Shown here: positions 34,108-43,259 of the stretch, piece by piece
How the letters are laid out: every line of letters starts with the position of its first letter
Numbering within the stretch: the stretch's first letter is position 1
Assembly (NCBI RefSeq): GCF_000010085.1
Contig: NC_007712.1
Location: forward strand, 1,922,001-1,986,000
Source of the DNA: Sodalis glossinidius str. 'morsitans'
GTDB lineage: Bacteria; Pseudomonadota; Gammaproteobacteria; Enterobacterales; Enterobacteriaceae
Direction of reading: 5' to 3'
DNA: 64,000 nt
Program-made: the position numbers and the translations under genes
The notes under the pieces: model-generated
What the model was told of the DNA's origin: nothing
The model's input: the letters and a program-made list of their open reading frames with translations, nothing else
Database searches by the model: none

Positions 34108-34554
34108 ATGAGCCGAGATGAAATTAAAGACCGTATCCTGTACGGGTATTATCTAGAACAGTTGTACGCCACCGCGACGGGGCGGATTGACCGACTCTTT
34201 TCGGTGTTAACGTTGATTTTCGGCTCAGCGATAGTGCTAAAAGCGAACCCATTTTTCTTTGGGGTGATGATCGTGATTATTTCAGTGGTGCAATCGACTT
34301 ACCAATTTGGCAAGCAGTCCGCCGGAGCCGCGAAACAATCCTTTGAGTATCTCAGATTATTCACAAATGAAGCCCAGTTCAATGATGCTGATCTGAAAGC
34401 CAGACTCATCGAGCTGGAAAGCACTGATAACAACATCTGGTCTTGTCTGAAGCCTATAGCATTGCGGAAAACGCAAATAAAAATTGGTCTTCCTGTTGAA
34501 AATCAAGAAGAGCTATCCATGCTATCAACGTTGTTGCGGTTGCTCTGTGGTTAA
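34108..34554 (+). CDS. Two-helix membrane protein, possible moron, prophage II
   Basis: MSRDEIKDRILYGYYLEQLY starts a 148-residue protein with a membrane hairpin (about residues 31-46 LFSVLTLIFGSAIVLKA and 49-66 FFFGVMIVIISVVQSTY) followed by a cytoplasmic helical region (GAAKQSFEYLRLF, ADLKARLIELES). The 2TM-then-helical layout recalls SLATT effector-like proteins, but no homology is claimed. AAGGAA before the ATG. Its stop lies ten bases before the 1,749-bp repeat, so the last residues could come from the junction. Confidence 0.6.
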   Translation: MSRDEIKDRILYGYYLEQLYATATGRIDRLFSVLTLIFGSAIVLKANPFFFGVMIVIISVVQSTYQFGKQSAGAAKQSFEYLRLFTNEAQFNDADLKARLIELESTDNNIWSCLKPIALRKTQIKIGLPVENQEELSMLSTLLRLLCG

Positions 34555-34563
34555 ACCCACGAC

Positions 34564-34814
34564 CGTTCTATCATCCAGCACGATGACTTCGCCCCCCAGC
34601 GCTCTGAGCCGGTCGTGTTCGCGCCTCTGGGAGGGGCGTGCTTTCTGCCCCGGCGCTTTGCATTCCACAAACAGCACCCGGCCACCAGGTAAGACGACCA
34701 GACGGTCAGGTACGCCCGCCTGCTCGGCGATACAAACTTGTAGGCGATGCCGCCGGTGGCTTTTACCGCGCGGATAAGCTGTTGCTCGATGGCTTTTTCT
34801 CTTAGGTAGTACAT
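34564..34814 (-). pseudogene. VRR-NUC nuclease, frameshifted and truncated (copy 2)
   Basis: Same sequence and same frameshift as copy 1, from MYYLREKAIEQQL at 34814 to VIVLDDRT. There the repeat ends and the family tail PEIIF is replaced by VVGLTTEQPQQR from the flank. Non-functional. Confidence 0.85.
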
Positions 34815-34816
34815 GC

Positions 34817-34996
34817 TTATGCCTTCCCGTCATTAATGGCTCTCGCTAAAGCGCCGGTGCTGGTGTTGGGCGAGGGTTTTGCCATACGGTCAGCGGTCAA
34901 AAAGTCATAAACAACGTTGCCGTTGCCGAAGTCCCACGCGTTACAGTTAGCGTTGGCGAACGGTACGATGGTCATGGATGGTTTTTCAATGTTCAT
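34817..34996 (-). CDS. Hypothetical phage protein, 59 residues (copy 2)
   Basis: Identical to 16378-16557, lying wholly inside the repeat. Not an independent observation of selection. Between polymerase and VRR-NUC, same ribosome site (GGAAGGAAT). Confidence 0.6.
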   Translation of the reverse strand: MNIEKPSMTIVPFANANCNAWDFGNGNVVYDFLTADRMAKPSPNTSTGALARAINDGKA

Positions 34997-35000
34997 CGAG

Positions 35001-36312
35001 TTATTCCTTCCGGTAATAAAGCGCTTCAAACCCGCCAGCGTTAAGCGGCAGGCCATCGGCCCAATGTGGGGTAGTTGCCAGTAGGGTGCTTAGCGCGTCA
35101 TGCGTGTAGTCATCGGTATCCGGCGCTTCGCAGACCACCTCATCGTGTACCGTTAAAACAATCTCGTAGCCGTGCTCTTCAATCACGGGCATGGCTGCTG
35201 CCAGCACGTCACGCGTGGCTGCTTGGGTGAGATTTTCCGCAATTTTTCCGGAATATGTTTTGAGCCGGTCCCATTTGTGCTTGTACGGGTCCATGCCCAT
35301 GTAGGTCACTTCCCCTCTCCCGGGTAACAGACGACCCGGCCCGAGGGCAGGGCGATGCGCAGCCACGCACCGTCGCGCCGGATTTTGACGCGCCGACAAG
35401 GCAGCGTGCACCCGGGTGTTCAATGGTGTGCCGTACCCCGTCCTCCAGTGTCCGCCAGAACGAGATGGTCTTTGGATGCGCGTCCCGCCACAGGCGTTTT
35501 ATCGAATTACAGGCAACAAACACGCGCTCTGTCAGCCCGTAGGTTTTCTTCCGCTTTACGGACTCGGCGTACCAGTTTCCGGCCTCGCGGATAATTGTCG
35601 CCGGTATGGAGGGCAGGGCCACATCGGCCAGCGCATCGAGGTCAAGGCCGTAGGCGAGGGCAAAGGTCACGAAGGCTGCCACGCCGCCGCCATACCCCAA
35701 TCCGAGCTCCATCACCTTACCGACTTGCCTTTGCGCTTTGGTCATTTCGCTTGGGTCGATGTGGAACGCCTTGGCGTAGGCCAGCTTGTACAGGTCATCG
35801 CCGATACCAGCGTCATAATCGCGGAATGCCTGCAGCTTCCATTCCTCGCCCGCCAGCCACGCCAGCATCCGGCCTTCGATATTGCTCAGGTCGGATACTA
35901 CTAGCTTCTTACCTTCGGGCGTGCGGATGCAGGCGCGTAGTGCAGAACTGGTGAGCGGCATAACGTCGAACGCCAAATCTGCCACGCCCTTTTTCAGCGC
36001 CTTTATCCCCAGGTCAATCTCTGCCTGTGACATGGATGGCCGAGGGAGGTTGTCGGGCTGAAAAAGCCGCCCCGCCCAGCTCCCGGTACGTGAGGCACCA
36101 CAAAACTGCTTGGTGCCGCGTAAACGGCCATCGCGGCTGACGGATTCGACCAATTTCTCGTACTTACTGGTGCTGGTTGTACAGGATTGGAGACGGACGA
36201 TCAGCCGTTCGCGCAACGCTATCGGCAGATCGGGGTCGTTGATACGCCGCTTAAGTGTACTTTTCTGCATATCCGGCAGGGTAATGCCGAAGGCGTTAAC
36301 GATATGGTTGAT
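35001..36312 (-). pseudogene. Family A DNA polymerase, 5' truncated (copy 2)
   Basis: Same sequence and same internal frameshift as copy 1 from INHIVNAFGITLPDMQK to FEALYYRKE. The exonuclease domain is absent because the repeat ends at 36312. No start codon or promoter of its own is evident apart from read-through from the repressor gene. Confidence 0.88.
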
Positions 36313-36547
36313 GATTATCCTTGAGAGTTAAATCCTTATATAACAAATCATTAGCCTCTACATTGAAAAATTTTGCAATGTTTTGGACCACTGCCAACCG
36401 AGGACTTTTGACTTCACCATTCAGCATCCGATGCAATGTAGGCTGAGGCATCCCTATTCGCCGTGATAATTCAGCAACACTTTTTACTTGCTTATTAGAC
36501 ATTAAGCTATTGATATTTCTTTTTAATTTTTCTGTCCCTAAGTTCAT
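36296..36547 (-). CDS. Short XRE-family repressor with chimeric C-terminus, prophage II
   Basis: MNLGTEKLKRNINSLMSNKQ, AELSRRIGMPQPTLHRMLNG and VVQNIAKFFNVEANDLLYKD form an XRE helix-turn-helix. The last residues (NHQPYR and stop) come from the polymerase repeat in a different frame, because the repeat begins at 36312. Family members are about 110-230 residues, so the C-terminal dimer or protease region is lost. The HTH itself is intact, so it might still bind DNA. Divergent from the broken cro gene at 36681. Confidence 0.7.
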   Translation of the reverse strand: MNLGTEKLKRNINSLMSNKQVKSVAELSRRIGMPQPTLHRMLNGEVKSPRLAVVQNIAKFFNVEANDLLYKDLTLKDNHQPYR

Positions 36548-36680
36548 CTGTATGTCTCCAAATATAAATATATTCTTTTACGCATATTATAATCGGCTAA
36601 AAATAAAATTTTCGCATTTTTATTTCATATACGAATTGTTATTTTTTATGCGTTTTATAAATATTTTGAGAGTTGACATG

Positions 36681-36892
36681 ATGGATAAAAAAACACTACA
36701 AGAAGTAGTTAGGTCTCTACTGGAGCTTGGATTCACCCAAAAAGACCTAGAAAAAGACACGGGGTAAAACAACCTTCAATAAGTCGGATACTGACGGGCA
36801 AGAATGCTGACCCTAGAATATCGACAGTGCGTGCTTTGGAGCAGTTTTACCTAACACAAATAGCAACCTCTACCATCACCAAGGCCAAATGA
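36681..36892 (+). pseudogene. Cro-like HTH regulator, frameshifted, prophage II
   Basis: MDKKTLQEVVRSLLELGFTQ, KDLEKDTG and TAA; one base earlier in a GGGG run restores VKQPSISRILTGKNADPRIS and TVRALEQFYLTQ to 36892, completing an XRE HTH with recognition helix KQPSISRIL. It sits opposite the short repressor. GAGAG precedes the ATG. The stop overlaps the next gene region by a few bases. Confidence 0.7.
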
Positions 36893-36895
36893 CCC

Positions 36896-38524
36896 ATGGC
36901 GATTCGCTACACACAGGGGCGAAACGCTAAGGATAATCAGCCACGCGACAGGAGCGCCACGGACTTCACTGCGTTTGAGAAGTCCGTGCGCAAAAGCTGC
37001 GTGCGTATCGGCGTTAAATCCATTGACACCAAAGGCATTAGAGAATAAAAAGCGGAACTTGCCCTACCTTTGGTGCACGTTCAAGCCGGGGATGCCGCGA
37101 CGGCGCTGTGATACCAGTGCGGGTGACCTGTATGTGCTGCCGCTAGACCTTGACGGCATCAGCGAAGAGGGCTGGCAGAGCGTCAAGTCGGCGATATCGG
37201 ACTATCGGGGCTTTTCCTACACCACTGCCAGCCACAAGCACCCGGCGGTGAATGGCGAAAGCCGTATCCGCATTGTGCTCGAACCGAGCCGCCCGATTAC
37301 GGCGGCGGAAAAGCCTAGAGTGTTGCAGCAGCTGCAGGCGCACATCATGCACGTTGTCATGCTGAACTACGATGGTCCGGTTCGCTGGGATGACAGCGTT
37401 TACGGTTCGGCGCAAATCATCTATCTGCCTGATGAGAACGCCGAATTTGAGAGCTTCAACGGGCGACCGGTTGATGTTGACACGTTGCTGGCTGAGGCAG
37501 CGAAAGGGGAAGAGTGCGATCGCCTGCCGGCATCCGATACCAATTCCGTTGACGATTTAGAGCGCCTTGTGCAGCTGGACAATGTTAACGATGAGACGTT
37601 CGACGATATCCGCTCCGCCCTGTGGCACCTCGATGTTATCGCGGACGCTGAGGGTAGTTGCGGGCGCTATTTGGCATGGATTGCGATGGGGAACCGGCTG
37701 GCGTGGTTCAAAGGTACCGAGTACGAAGAGCGGGTGCGCGAACTGTGGATCGAATGGTCCGCCGCCGCCAAGTGGGATAACGACGCACTAAAAGCCGATC
37801 GTACTGGTTATCAGGCCATCTTTAAGCGCACGGGCGATGCTGGCTGGATAAACCCCGGCTCTGAGCGCATGAAGCATCCCGTGGCGGTGGTGGAGGATTT
37901 TGAGGACCTGGGCGCGGTTGAGGCGGCGAATAAAACGCCGTGGCCAGCCTTTGTGCGCAAAGACAAGACCGGCGTCATTAAAAACACCATCGATAACGTC
38001 AGCAAGGCTGTTGCGCGGCCTGATTTCTGCGGCGTGCAAGTCTGCTTCGACCAGTTCCGCGATGAAATTATGCTGGCCGAGGAGGGCGATAACCAATGGG
38101 TGCCCATTACCGGCCCCGATTTTAGCAGACTGCGTATCACTCTGGAACGGCGGCAGTTTGACCCGGTGAGTAAAGAGCTCAGCGGGATGCAGTGTTGCTG
38201 GTTGCCGATGAGAACCCGTTCGATAGCGCCATCGAGTGGTTGAACGGAGTGGATTGGGACGGTGTGCCACGCGTGAAAACTTTCTTCGAGACGTATTTTG
38301 ACGTCGAGCCGTCGGAATATACCTCTGCGGTATCGCTTTACGCCTGGACAGCCTTGGCGGGCAGGGTATGGCAGGGAGATAACCTGCTGATCGACGACAC
38401 GCTTTATGGCAGAAGTACAGCGGCGTACCGCCACGGCTACGATGTTGACTGTTCAGACGAGTCGCTCCGGGTTGAGTACAATCGCCCTGATTTGAAGGGG
38501 CTGAGCGTAACGGCTTGCATCGCG
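36896..38524 (+). pseudogene. Primase/VapE-like replication protein, prophage II, broken
   Basis: MAIRYTQGRNAKDNQPRDRS starts the gene; a TAA follows IDTKGIRE near 37046. The frame of GDLYVLPLDLDGISEEGWQS, RPITAAEKPRVLQQLQAHIM and DMGNRLAWFKGTEYEE-like AMGNRLAWFKGTEYEE runs on to PDFSRLRITLERRQFDPVSK. A shift near 38190 leads to LLVADENPFDSAIEWLNGVD and YTSAVSLYAWTALAGRVWQ, after which the VapE Walker region is replaced by unrelated sequence to 38524. The middle is about 95 percent like prophage I, but the N-terminal module differs, a mosaic joint. Confidence 0.82.
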
Positions 38525-38552
38525 TAATGTCGTCTGGAGAGAGGATAAATAA

Positions 38553-39101
38553 ATGAGTGATAGTTCAATTATTGAGGCGCTGCTTGCAGCGGTAGAGCAA
38601 AAACTGAGCGAAGTTAAGGCCAGGCTGCAAAAGACCGAATCCACGCAGCCCTTCAAGATTGAAGCAGGCAAGGTTTTCATCGAAGAAGCACCGATAAAGA
38701 ATGCTGTGATTAGAGCTGCGTCAGATGGATGCATCACGGCTAATCGCGAGGCGATTGTCGAGAATGCGGTGCGCATAGCGAATATGCTTGGCATGAATGC
38801 AGTCAACGCTCACGCGGGAAAATACGATGAAATGCAGTTGCGGAAAATGGCACTGCGCAGAAATGAGATACTCGATAGCATAGCCGACGCGTTAACGCCA
38901 CGTGAGGGTTACCGGTGCCGCGATTTCGATATGCGTAAACTGGGGCGTGTTCTTGGACAGATGCAAGCCCTGGCAGAGCTTCAGGCATTGATCGAAGTTA
39001 ACGATCGCGGACTGGAAGCTAAAGAAAAAATCTTCGAAGAGCTAACCATCCACCGTTTAAAAAATTCCCCATTCCAGAAAGTTGGGGAGCGCCATGCGTA
39101 G
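38553..39101 (+). CDS. Hypothetical phage protein, 182 residues
   Basis: MSDSSIIEALLAAVEQKLSE begins with a coiled coil, then KIEAGKVFIEEAPIKNAVIR, a middle helix pair, and GYRCRDFDMRKLGRVLGQMQ. The piece GKVFIEEAPIKNA resembles the end of some phage tail-tip proteins (DUF1983 region), but the order and the rest do not fit, so I leave it unassigned. GAGAGG lies before the ATG. The frame is intact between a broken VapE gene and another intact gene. Confidence 0.55.
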   Translation: MSDSSIIEALLAAVEQKLSEVKARLQKTESTQPFKIEAGKVFIEEAPIKNAVIRAASDGCITANREAIVENAVRIANMLGMNAVNAHAGKYDEMQLRKMALRRNEILDSIADALTPREGYRCRDFDMRKLGRVLGQMQALAELQALIEVNDRGLEAKEKIFEELTIHRLKNSPFQKVGERHA

Positions 39102-39154
39102 ACTATGTCCGTTAATGCCGGGGCTTGTTGTTCCTGATCGTCTCAGAGGTTATT

Positions 39155-39676
39155 ATGTTTCTTCAGAGTTATAACTTTTTTGAGACTGGAATGAGTATAA
39201 CCTACGCAGATATCAGGGAGTATAAAGTAAAGATAGACCGGCAATATGATGTTCGACGGTCTAAGTTACAAAAACTCGGGTATAAACTTGTCAAAGAGTA
39301 TAAAAAATCGCTTTGTCTACCTGCCGAGAGATGGCGGGATAGTAAAGGTGTTGACAGACCCTATGTATCGGTAGGACATTTAAATGAAGACGGAGCATTC
39401 CAGAAAACTACGCTGGCTGCTATAAACCTTACCGACGACTATACGCTCACCTTTAAAGTTTCAACTGTTATTGATGACCAGCCATTAACCGGTGGAAAGC
39501 AATTTTTGTCCACTATATCAATGCTATATAGGGATGGAATGCTAAATGTTGATGTCGGTCATTGTCAGAGGTCGATAATTGTTGCCGTCCAGGAAGAGGA
39601 AGATGCTTTCATAGAGGTTTGTTTAACAATGAAACAAATCATCATATCTGCACTCAGTGATACACGTTTAGAGTGA
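39155..39676 (+). CDS. Hypothetical phage protein, 173 residues
   Basis: ATG at 39155 with AGAGG six bases upstream; MFLQSYNFFETGMSITYADI, RRSKLQKLGYKLVKEYKKSL and HLNEDGAFQKTTLAAINLTD follow. It has an alpha/beta feel with two beta-rich stretches (YTLTFKVSTVIDD, LNVDVGHCQRSIIVAVQEE). No family recognised. AT-richer than its neighbours, suggesting recent transfer (a moron). A conserved phage terminator lies 41 bases after its stop. Confidence 0.55.
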   Translation: MFLQSYNFFETGMSITYADIREYKVKIDRQYDVRRSKLQKLGYKLVKEYKKSLCLPAERWRDSKGVDRPYVSVGHLNEDGAFQKTTLAAINLTDDYTLTFKVSTVIDDQPLTGGKQFLSTISMLYRDGMLNVDVGHCQRSIIVAVQEEEDAFIEVCLTMKQIIISALSDTRLE

Positions 39677-39717
39677 TTTTTCACCCCGCCAGACGCTAAT
39701 CTGGCACTTATTTTGAA

Positions 39718-39742
39718 GGCTACGCCCCGGCGTGGCCTTTTT
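39718..39742 (+). terminator. Terminator GGCTACGC-CCC-GGCGTGGCC + T5
   Basis: Near-copy of the terminator at 25851, preceded by the same CCAGACGCTAATCTGG hairpin. Marks the right end of recognisable prophage II sequence. Confidence 0.8.
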
Positions 39743-39794
39743 GCTGTCTGGTGAATGAAAATATTCAGTGAAGCAACTGTCTTGAACGATAAAA

Positions 39795-40316
39795 TTATAG
39801 AGAAACGTGATGGTACGATTCATCCCACTCTTCGTTCTTTCTGAGCATCGCGTTCAGGATAGTCAGAAGTTTACGCATACAGGCAACCAGCACGACTTTT
39901 TTGGCTTTTCCCGCTGCAAGCAGCCGCGTATAAAATGCTTTTATCACCGGATTAAAGCGGGTTGCGACAAGTGTGGCGATATAAAGCGCTGTTCGGACTC
40001 CGCCCCTTCCGCCAAAGATGGTTCGCTGGCCCCGCATGGTACCCGAGTCCCGGTTTATGGGAGCAACGCCTACAAGCGCGCTGATGGCTCGTCTCGAGAG
40101 GCTACCCAGGTCGGAAACCTCCGCCAGCAACGCTGCAACCGTCATCATACCAACCCCTTTAATACTGCTCAGTCTGGCAGCCAGCTCTTTGAAGTGGTTC
40201 CTGATGTGGTTGTTCATGTCTTCATCGATTCTGGCAAGCTCATCTTCCAGCGCTTTGATGATGATATTGATACTTTTCCTGCTCTGCGGATGAACGGGAT
40301 AAAAACGGTTACGCTC
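39795..40316 (-). pseudogene. IS110/IS1111-type transposase, C-terminal half only
   Basis: Reading from the junction at 40316: NRFYPVHPQSRKSINIIIKA, LEDELARIDEDMNNHIRNHF, LSSIKGVGMMTVAALLAEVS and LVGVAPINRDSGTMRGQRTI, ending RKNEEWDESYHHVSL at 39795. This is the helix-hairpin and Ser-containing C-terminal domain of IS110-family transposases. The N-terminal DEDD half is missing; at 40316/40317 the sequence switches to an IS903-like fragment on the other strand. It differs from the IS110 copy in prophage II. Confidence 0.82.
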
Positions 40317-41017
40317 GGCTTCGTTGACGCCATTTTTAAACTGATGGTGCTGCCGCTAAGATGCCCAGACTACTCGCTGATCAGCAAGCGAGCAAAGACA
40401 GTTAAGATCAGCATAAAAACGCCTACCCGTGGTGAAATCTCACCTCTAGTCATTGATGGAACCGGCCTGAAGGTCTTTGGCGAAGGCGAATGGAAAGTCC
40501 GACAGCATGGTGCCGACAGACGGAGGGTGTGGCGTAAGCTGGATATGGCCGCAGACAGTGTAACGCATGAGATTATCTGTGCTGACTTATCGCTCAGCGG
40601 TACGACGGATACTCAGGCCCTACCAGCTCTGATAAACCAGACCCAGCGGAAAATCAGGGAAGCGTCGGCTGATGGCGCTTATGATACCCGCTACTGTCAT
40701 GATGCTCTGCTGAGGAAGAAAATAAGGCCTCTTATTCCTCCACGAGGTGGAGCGCAATATTGGCCAGACCGATACCATGAGCGTAACTACGCCGTTGCGA
40801 ATCAGCGTCTAAGCGGCAGTAACGATGTATGGAAAAAGCAAGTGGGCGATCATCTAAGTCTGCGTGACTATGATGCGCAGGTAGGTGAGGCAATGGCGAT
40901 GGTCAAAGCGCTTAACAAAATGACGCTGTTAGGAATGCCGAACAGCATCCGGATCGCATAACAATCGATCTGCTAGGGGGGCGTAGTCACACAAGTTCTG
41001 ATTTATTCAACAAAGCC
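40317..41017 (+). mobile_element. IS903-like (IS5 family) fragment with deleted transposase
   Basis: Matches the intact element at 46009-47061 from GGCTTCGTTGACGCC to the right inverted repeat TTTATTCAACAAAGCC. The left 300 bases are missing. An in-frame 57-base deletion after KKQVG removes the Y-2-R-3-E-6-K signature with the catalytic Glu. It ends 58 bases before tRNA-Lys. No transposition activity is possible. Confidence 0.92.
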
Positions 41018-41074
41018 GCAACCGACATGAAGTATTTGACGCTGGCGCCCATTAAGAGAATAATCTTCGGCGTT

Positions 41075-41150
41075 GGGTCGTTAGCTCAGTTGGCAGAGCA
41101 GTTGACTCTTAATCAATTGGTCGTAGGTTCAAGCCCTACACGACCCACCA
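41075..41150 (+). tRNA. tRNA-Lys (CTT)
   Basis: A 76-base cloverleaf: acceptor GGGTCGT/ACGACCC, D arm GCTC/GAGC, anticodon arm GTTGA-CTCTTAA-TCAAT giving anticodon CTT, T arm GTAGG-TTCAAGC-CCTAC, and encoded CCA. It looks functional. A ruined integrase ends 68 bases downstream, so the 3' end was a phage or island target. Confidence 0.95.
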
Positions 41151-41217
41151 ATATTTCAATAAGTTAGATTCCCTCTCGTCCGGTTGTAAAATCACCCTGT
41201 GTCGTATTTGTGTCGCA

Positions 41218-41760
41218 CTACGCGAAAATGCTGTCGATGTGTCGTGCGTGATTAGTAAAATGATTAGGAGAAAAGTGAGTATATCTCCTCACCATTACTG
41301 TCGATTCGCCGCATTTGATTTCTGGTAATGCAGATAATGGAACTGCCGAACGTATCAACCCGTACGCCCAGGTATGCCGTAGGTCGTAAAAACGAGAATC
41401 CATAATTCCGGCGTGCTGAAGGCACAAGGCTAAGCCTTATTACTATCGACACGCATTTTCTTAGTTGTGGAGCTAGAGTTCCATCTGGTAATGCATGGCG
41501 TCTGATAAATAAACACTCTGCGGTTATGCTTCGCCATTTTACTGCGCAAGGTACACCAAGCCGTGTCAATGAGTGCCACCCTTAAGGGGCGGCTGCCTTT
41601 AGTGTTCTCTGGATGTATTCAGGTCATCCTCCTCTGCATGTTGCGCTGTGACCATTCGAGATGGAGGATTTTGACCTCCGTAAGCCGGTAGCGAGGGCAA
41701 ACACGACAACGGCCTTAAAGTAATTTGACAACTCGTCAATCAAGCACTTTGCTTCTGCTG
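41218..41760 (-). pseudogene. Tyrosine recombinase remnant beside tRNA-Lys
   Basis: Pieces of a phage-type integrase in order on the minus strand: FALATGL and LTEVKILHLEWSQRNMQRRM, IHPENTKGSRPLRVALIDTA, WCTLRSKMAKHNRRVF, then FYDLRHTWAYGLIRSAVPLS with the HxxR box, and MVRRYTHFSPNHFTNHARHI with the Tyr nucleophile, ending DSIFA at 41218. At least three frameshifts or stops. Of a different subfamily from the integrases of prophages I and III. The mobile element it served is not recognisable nearby. Confidence 0.8.
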
Positions 41761-42279
41761 TGATGAGCGATGATATCCTTTCCTCGCGTGACGCCTGGGT
41801 TTTTCACATTGGCACAGAGTCCAGTTAACTCCATTCCGTCGCTGCCATCCTAAGCTATGTTCGCATAACTGCTTTACGCGAATACCATTATCATTGGGTA
41901 TTTGGTCGTTCCATGAACTCAAGCCCTGGCTTACCTTCTCTTGCTAATCTAGCTCTTAGTTTTACTCACCGCCCACGATGTGCCCTTTTTGACCTCTGGG
42001 AAAATGCATTTCAAATCCGATCATCGTTTATCTCAGAAAGCGGAGCGCCGCATAAGTGTGGCGGAGAAATCCAATCTGCAAGCGGGATTTCCAAGACGAA
42101 ATACCACTCATATCTGCCCGGTGATCCTAATATTGAAAACGAGGTGGGAATCAGCACAGGGTTACTACAGGCTTCCCCCATACTAAATAATTGTCATTGC
42201 TAGGGGATTCTCATAAAGACTTACCATTGAATATATGCTGGACCAGACACTGTTTTCAAACGTTAAGACAACCTCAAAT
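41761..42279. other. Decayed stretch without a supported gene
   Basis: It may include the N-terminal end of the integrase remnant (an open frame at 41740-41922 on the minus strand), but I see no family motif. Confidence 0.4.
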
Positions 42280-42465
42280 TTATAAAATTGATAACAAATT
42301 TGCTTTAGGGTTTAAAGGAACATTTTCCTTTAAATACCCTATCATTTCAGAGTGGGGAAAGGTATGTGCAGCTTTATTTTCATAAATCCTTTGCAATCTA
42401 TTTTCAACAGTACGATGTGATATGCTAAGTTTTGTCGCTATTTCCTTATTGCCGCCGGTGTTAGT
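42280..42465 (-). pseudogene. LuxR-type HTH fragment
   Basis: A 3' remnant reading GGNKEIATKLSISHRTVENR then LQRIYENKAAHTFPHSEMIG to TAA at 42280. The HTH recognition helix closely matches the intact phage regulator at 53399-54067 (GISHRTVENKLQDIYQK). The upstream sensor domain is missing. It lies directly after the intact LuxR-type gene, so this was a tandem pair. Confidence 0.6.
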
Positions 42466-42545
42466 GACGTTCCGCCAGAGGAATGCCAGAAGTCATTCGC
42501 TTTAGTTAAAGTTGTTTATGACGTTTGCTTATTGGCGTTGAACCG

Positions 42546-43259
42546 TCACCAGAAAAAATTTACGCCAGACTGTAACAATTTTTTGGGTATATAGCGATTA
42601 TGGCCGAATTGACGACCATACTCTATTAATGCGCTAAGGCTATTTATGCCCAATTTATTATAAAGAGTTTTCAATCGCTTCTCTACCGTCCGTAATGAAA
42701 GGTGCAAATTTTGTGCTATCCCCTTTTTATCCATGCGCTGCATAGCATAAAATAGGATATCCAATTCTTTTTCATTAAAGGTACTGTCAGGCTGATTAAG
42801 GGTAATCACTGACGGTGAAAGCTCGCGGAAAAAATCACACAGGTGAATAAGTTCAAATTTTTTCTGGTAGAGCATTGTTCCTATAACATTCCCTTCGTGA
42901 TCATAAAGAGGGAATTTTGGCGTATAAAAGGGTGCCAACAGACCCTGACGACCAAAATAGGAGGTAATAATGGTTTCCGTGCCTTCTTTGCTGGCTTCTG
43001 CTTTTCTGTCTTGGGCTCGAATCTCCTCGGCGAATTCAGAGCAGGGATGAGGTAATTCTTCATCTGTTCGACCTTCAAAATCGAAACCTACCGGCAGATT
43101 GAGAAAGTCTACAGCTGCGTTATTCATATATACAATTCTTGATTCCGAATCCTTGATCGCCCAGGGAATAGAGGCGTGCTCCATTATGGCAATGATGGGG
43201 ATTTTGCCGAGGGATTCGGTATTTAGCACGACGTCCGCTGATGCGTTGCTACACTCCAT
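42546..43259 (-). CDS. PAS-like sensor/LuxR-type transcription regulator
   Basis: A 237-residue protein. Residues about 20-150 look like a PAS fold (IPIIAIMEHASIPWAIKDSE, RIVYMNNAAVDFLN, FPLYDHEGNVIGTMLYQKKF). Residues about 165-215 are a LuxR HTH (FNEKELDILFYAMQRMDKKG, IAQNLHLSLRTVEKRLKTLY). The end RYIPKKLL is shared with the phage-encoded regulator at 53399. It would bind DNA in response to an unknown ligand or partner. GAGAGATAAT lies before the ATG. The gene is intact in a decayed region and probably under selection, or recently acquired. Confidence 0.8.
   Translation of the reverse strand: MECSNASADVVLNTESLGKIPIIAIMEHASIPWAIKDSESRIVYMNNAAVDFLNLPVGFDFEGRTDEELPHPCSEFAEEIRAQDRKAEASKEGTETIITSYFGRQGLLAPFYTPKFPLYDHEGNVIGTMLYQKKFELIHLCDFFRELSPSVITLNQPDSTFNEKELDILFYAMQRMDKKGIAQNLHLSLRTVEKRLKTLYNKLGINSLSALIEYGRQFGHNRYIPKKLLQSGVNFFW

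Larger units (their letters stand above)
34564..36312. repeat. 1,749-bp direct repeat, copy 2
   Basis: Matches 16125-17873. The left junction follows the membrane protein gene; the right junction lies inside the frame of a repressor gene, whose last residues are encoded by the repeat. Confidence 0.95.
29727..39742. mobile_element. Prophage II, degenerate relative of prophage I
   Basis: From an IS-truncated AntA gene through BRO, ORF6N, a DUF1640-like moron, a tRNA-like gene, VRR-NUC, polymerase, repressor, cro, VapE and two accessory genes to a terminator. The module order mirrors prophage I (12.5-24 kb). No integrase, lysis or structural genes are present. Confidence 0.75.

Noticed and set aside
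39807..40961. A 384-codon open frame on the plus strand
   Set aside because: Its first 170 codons are antisense to an IS110-type transposase fragment and the rest is the IS903-like transposase fragment; it is a junction artefact.
41075..41150. Idea that the two prophage tRNA-like genes derive from this tRNA-Lys
   Set aside because: The acceptor stems are alike (GGGTCG) but anticodon, variable and T arms differ too much.
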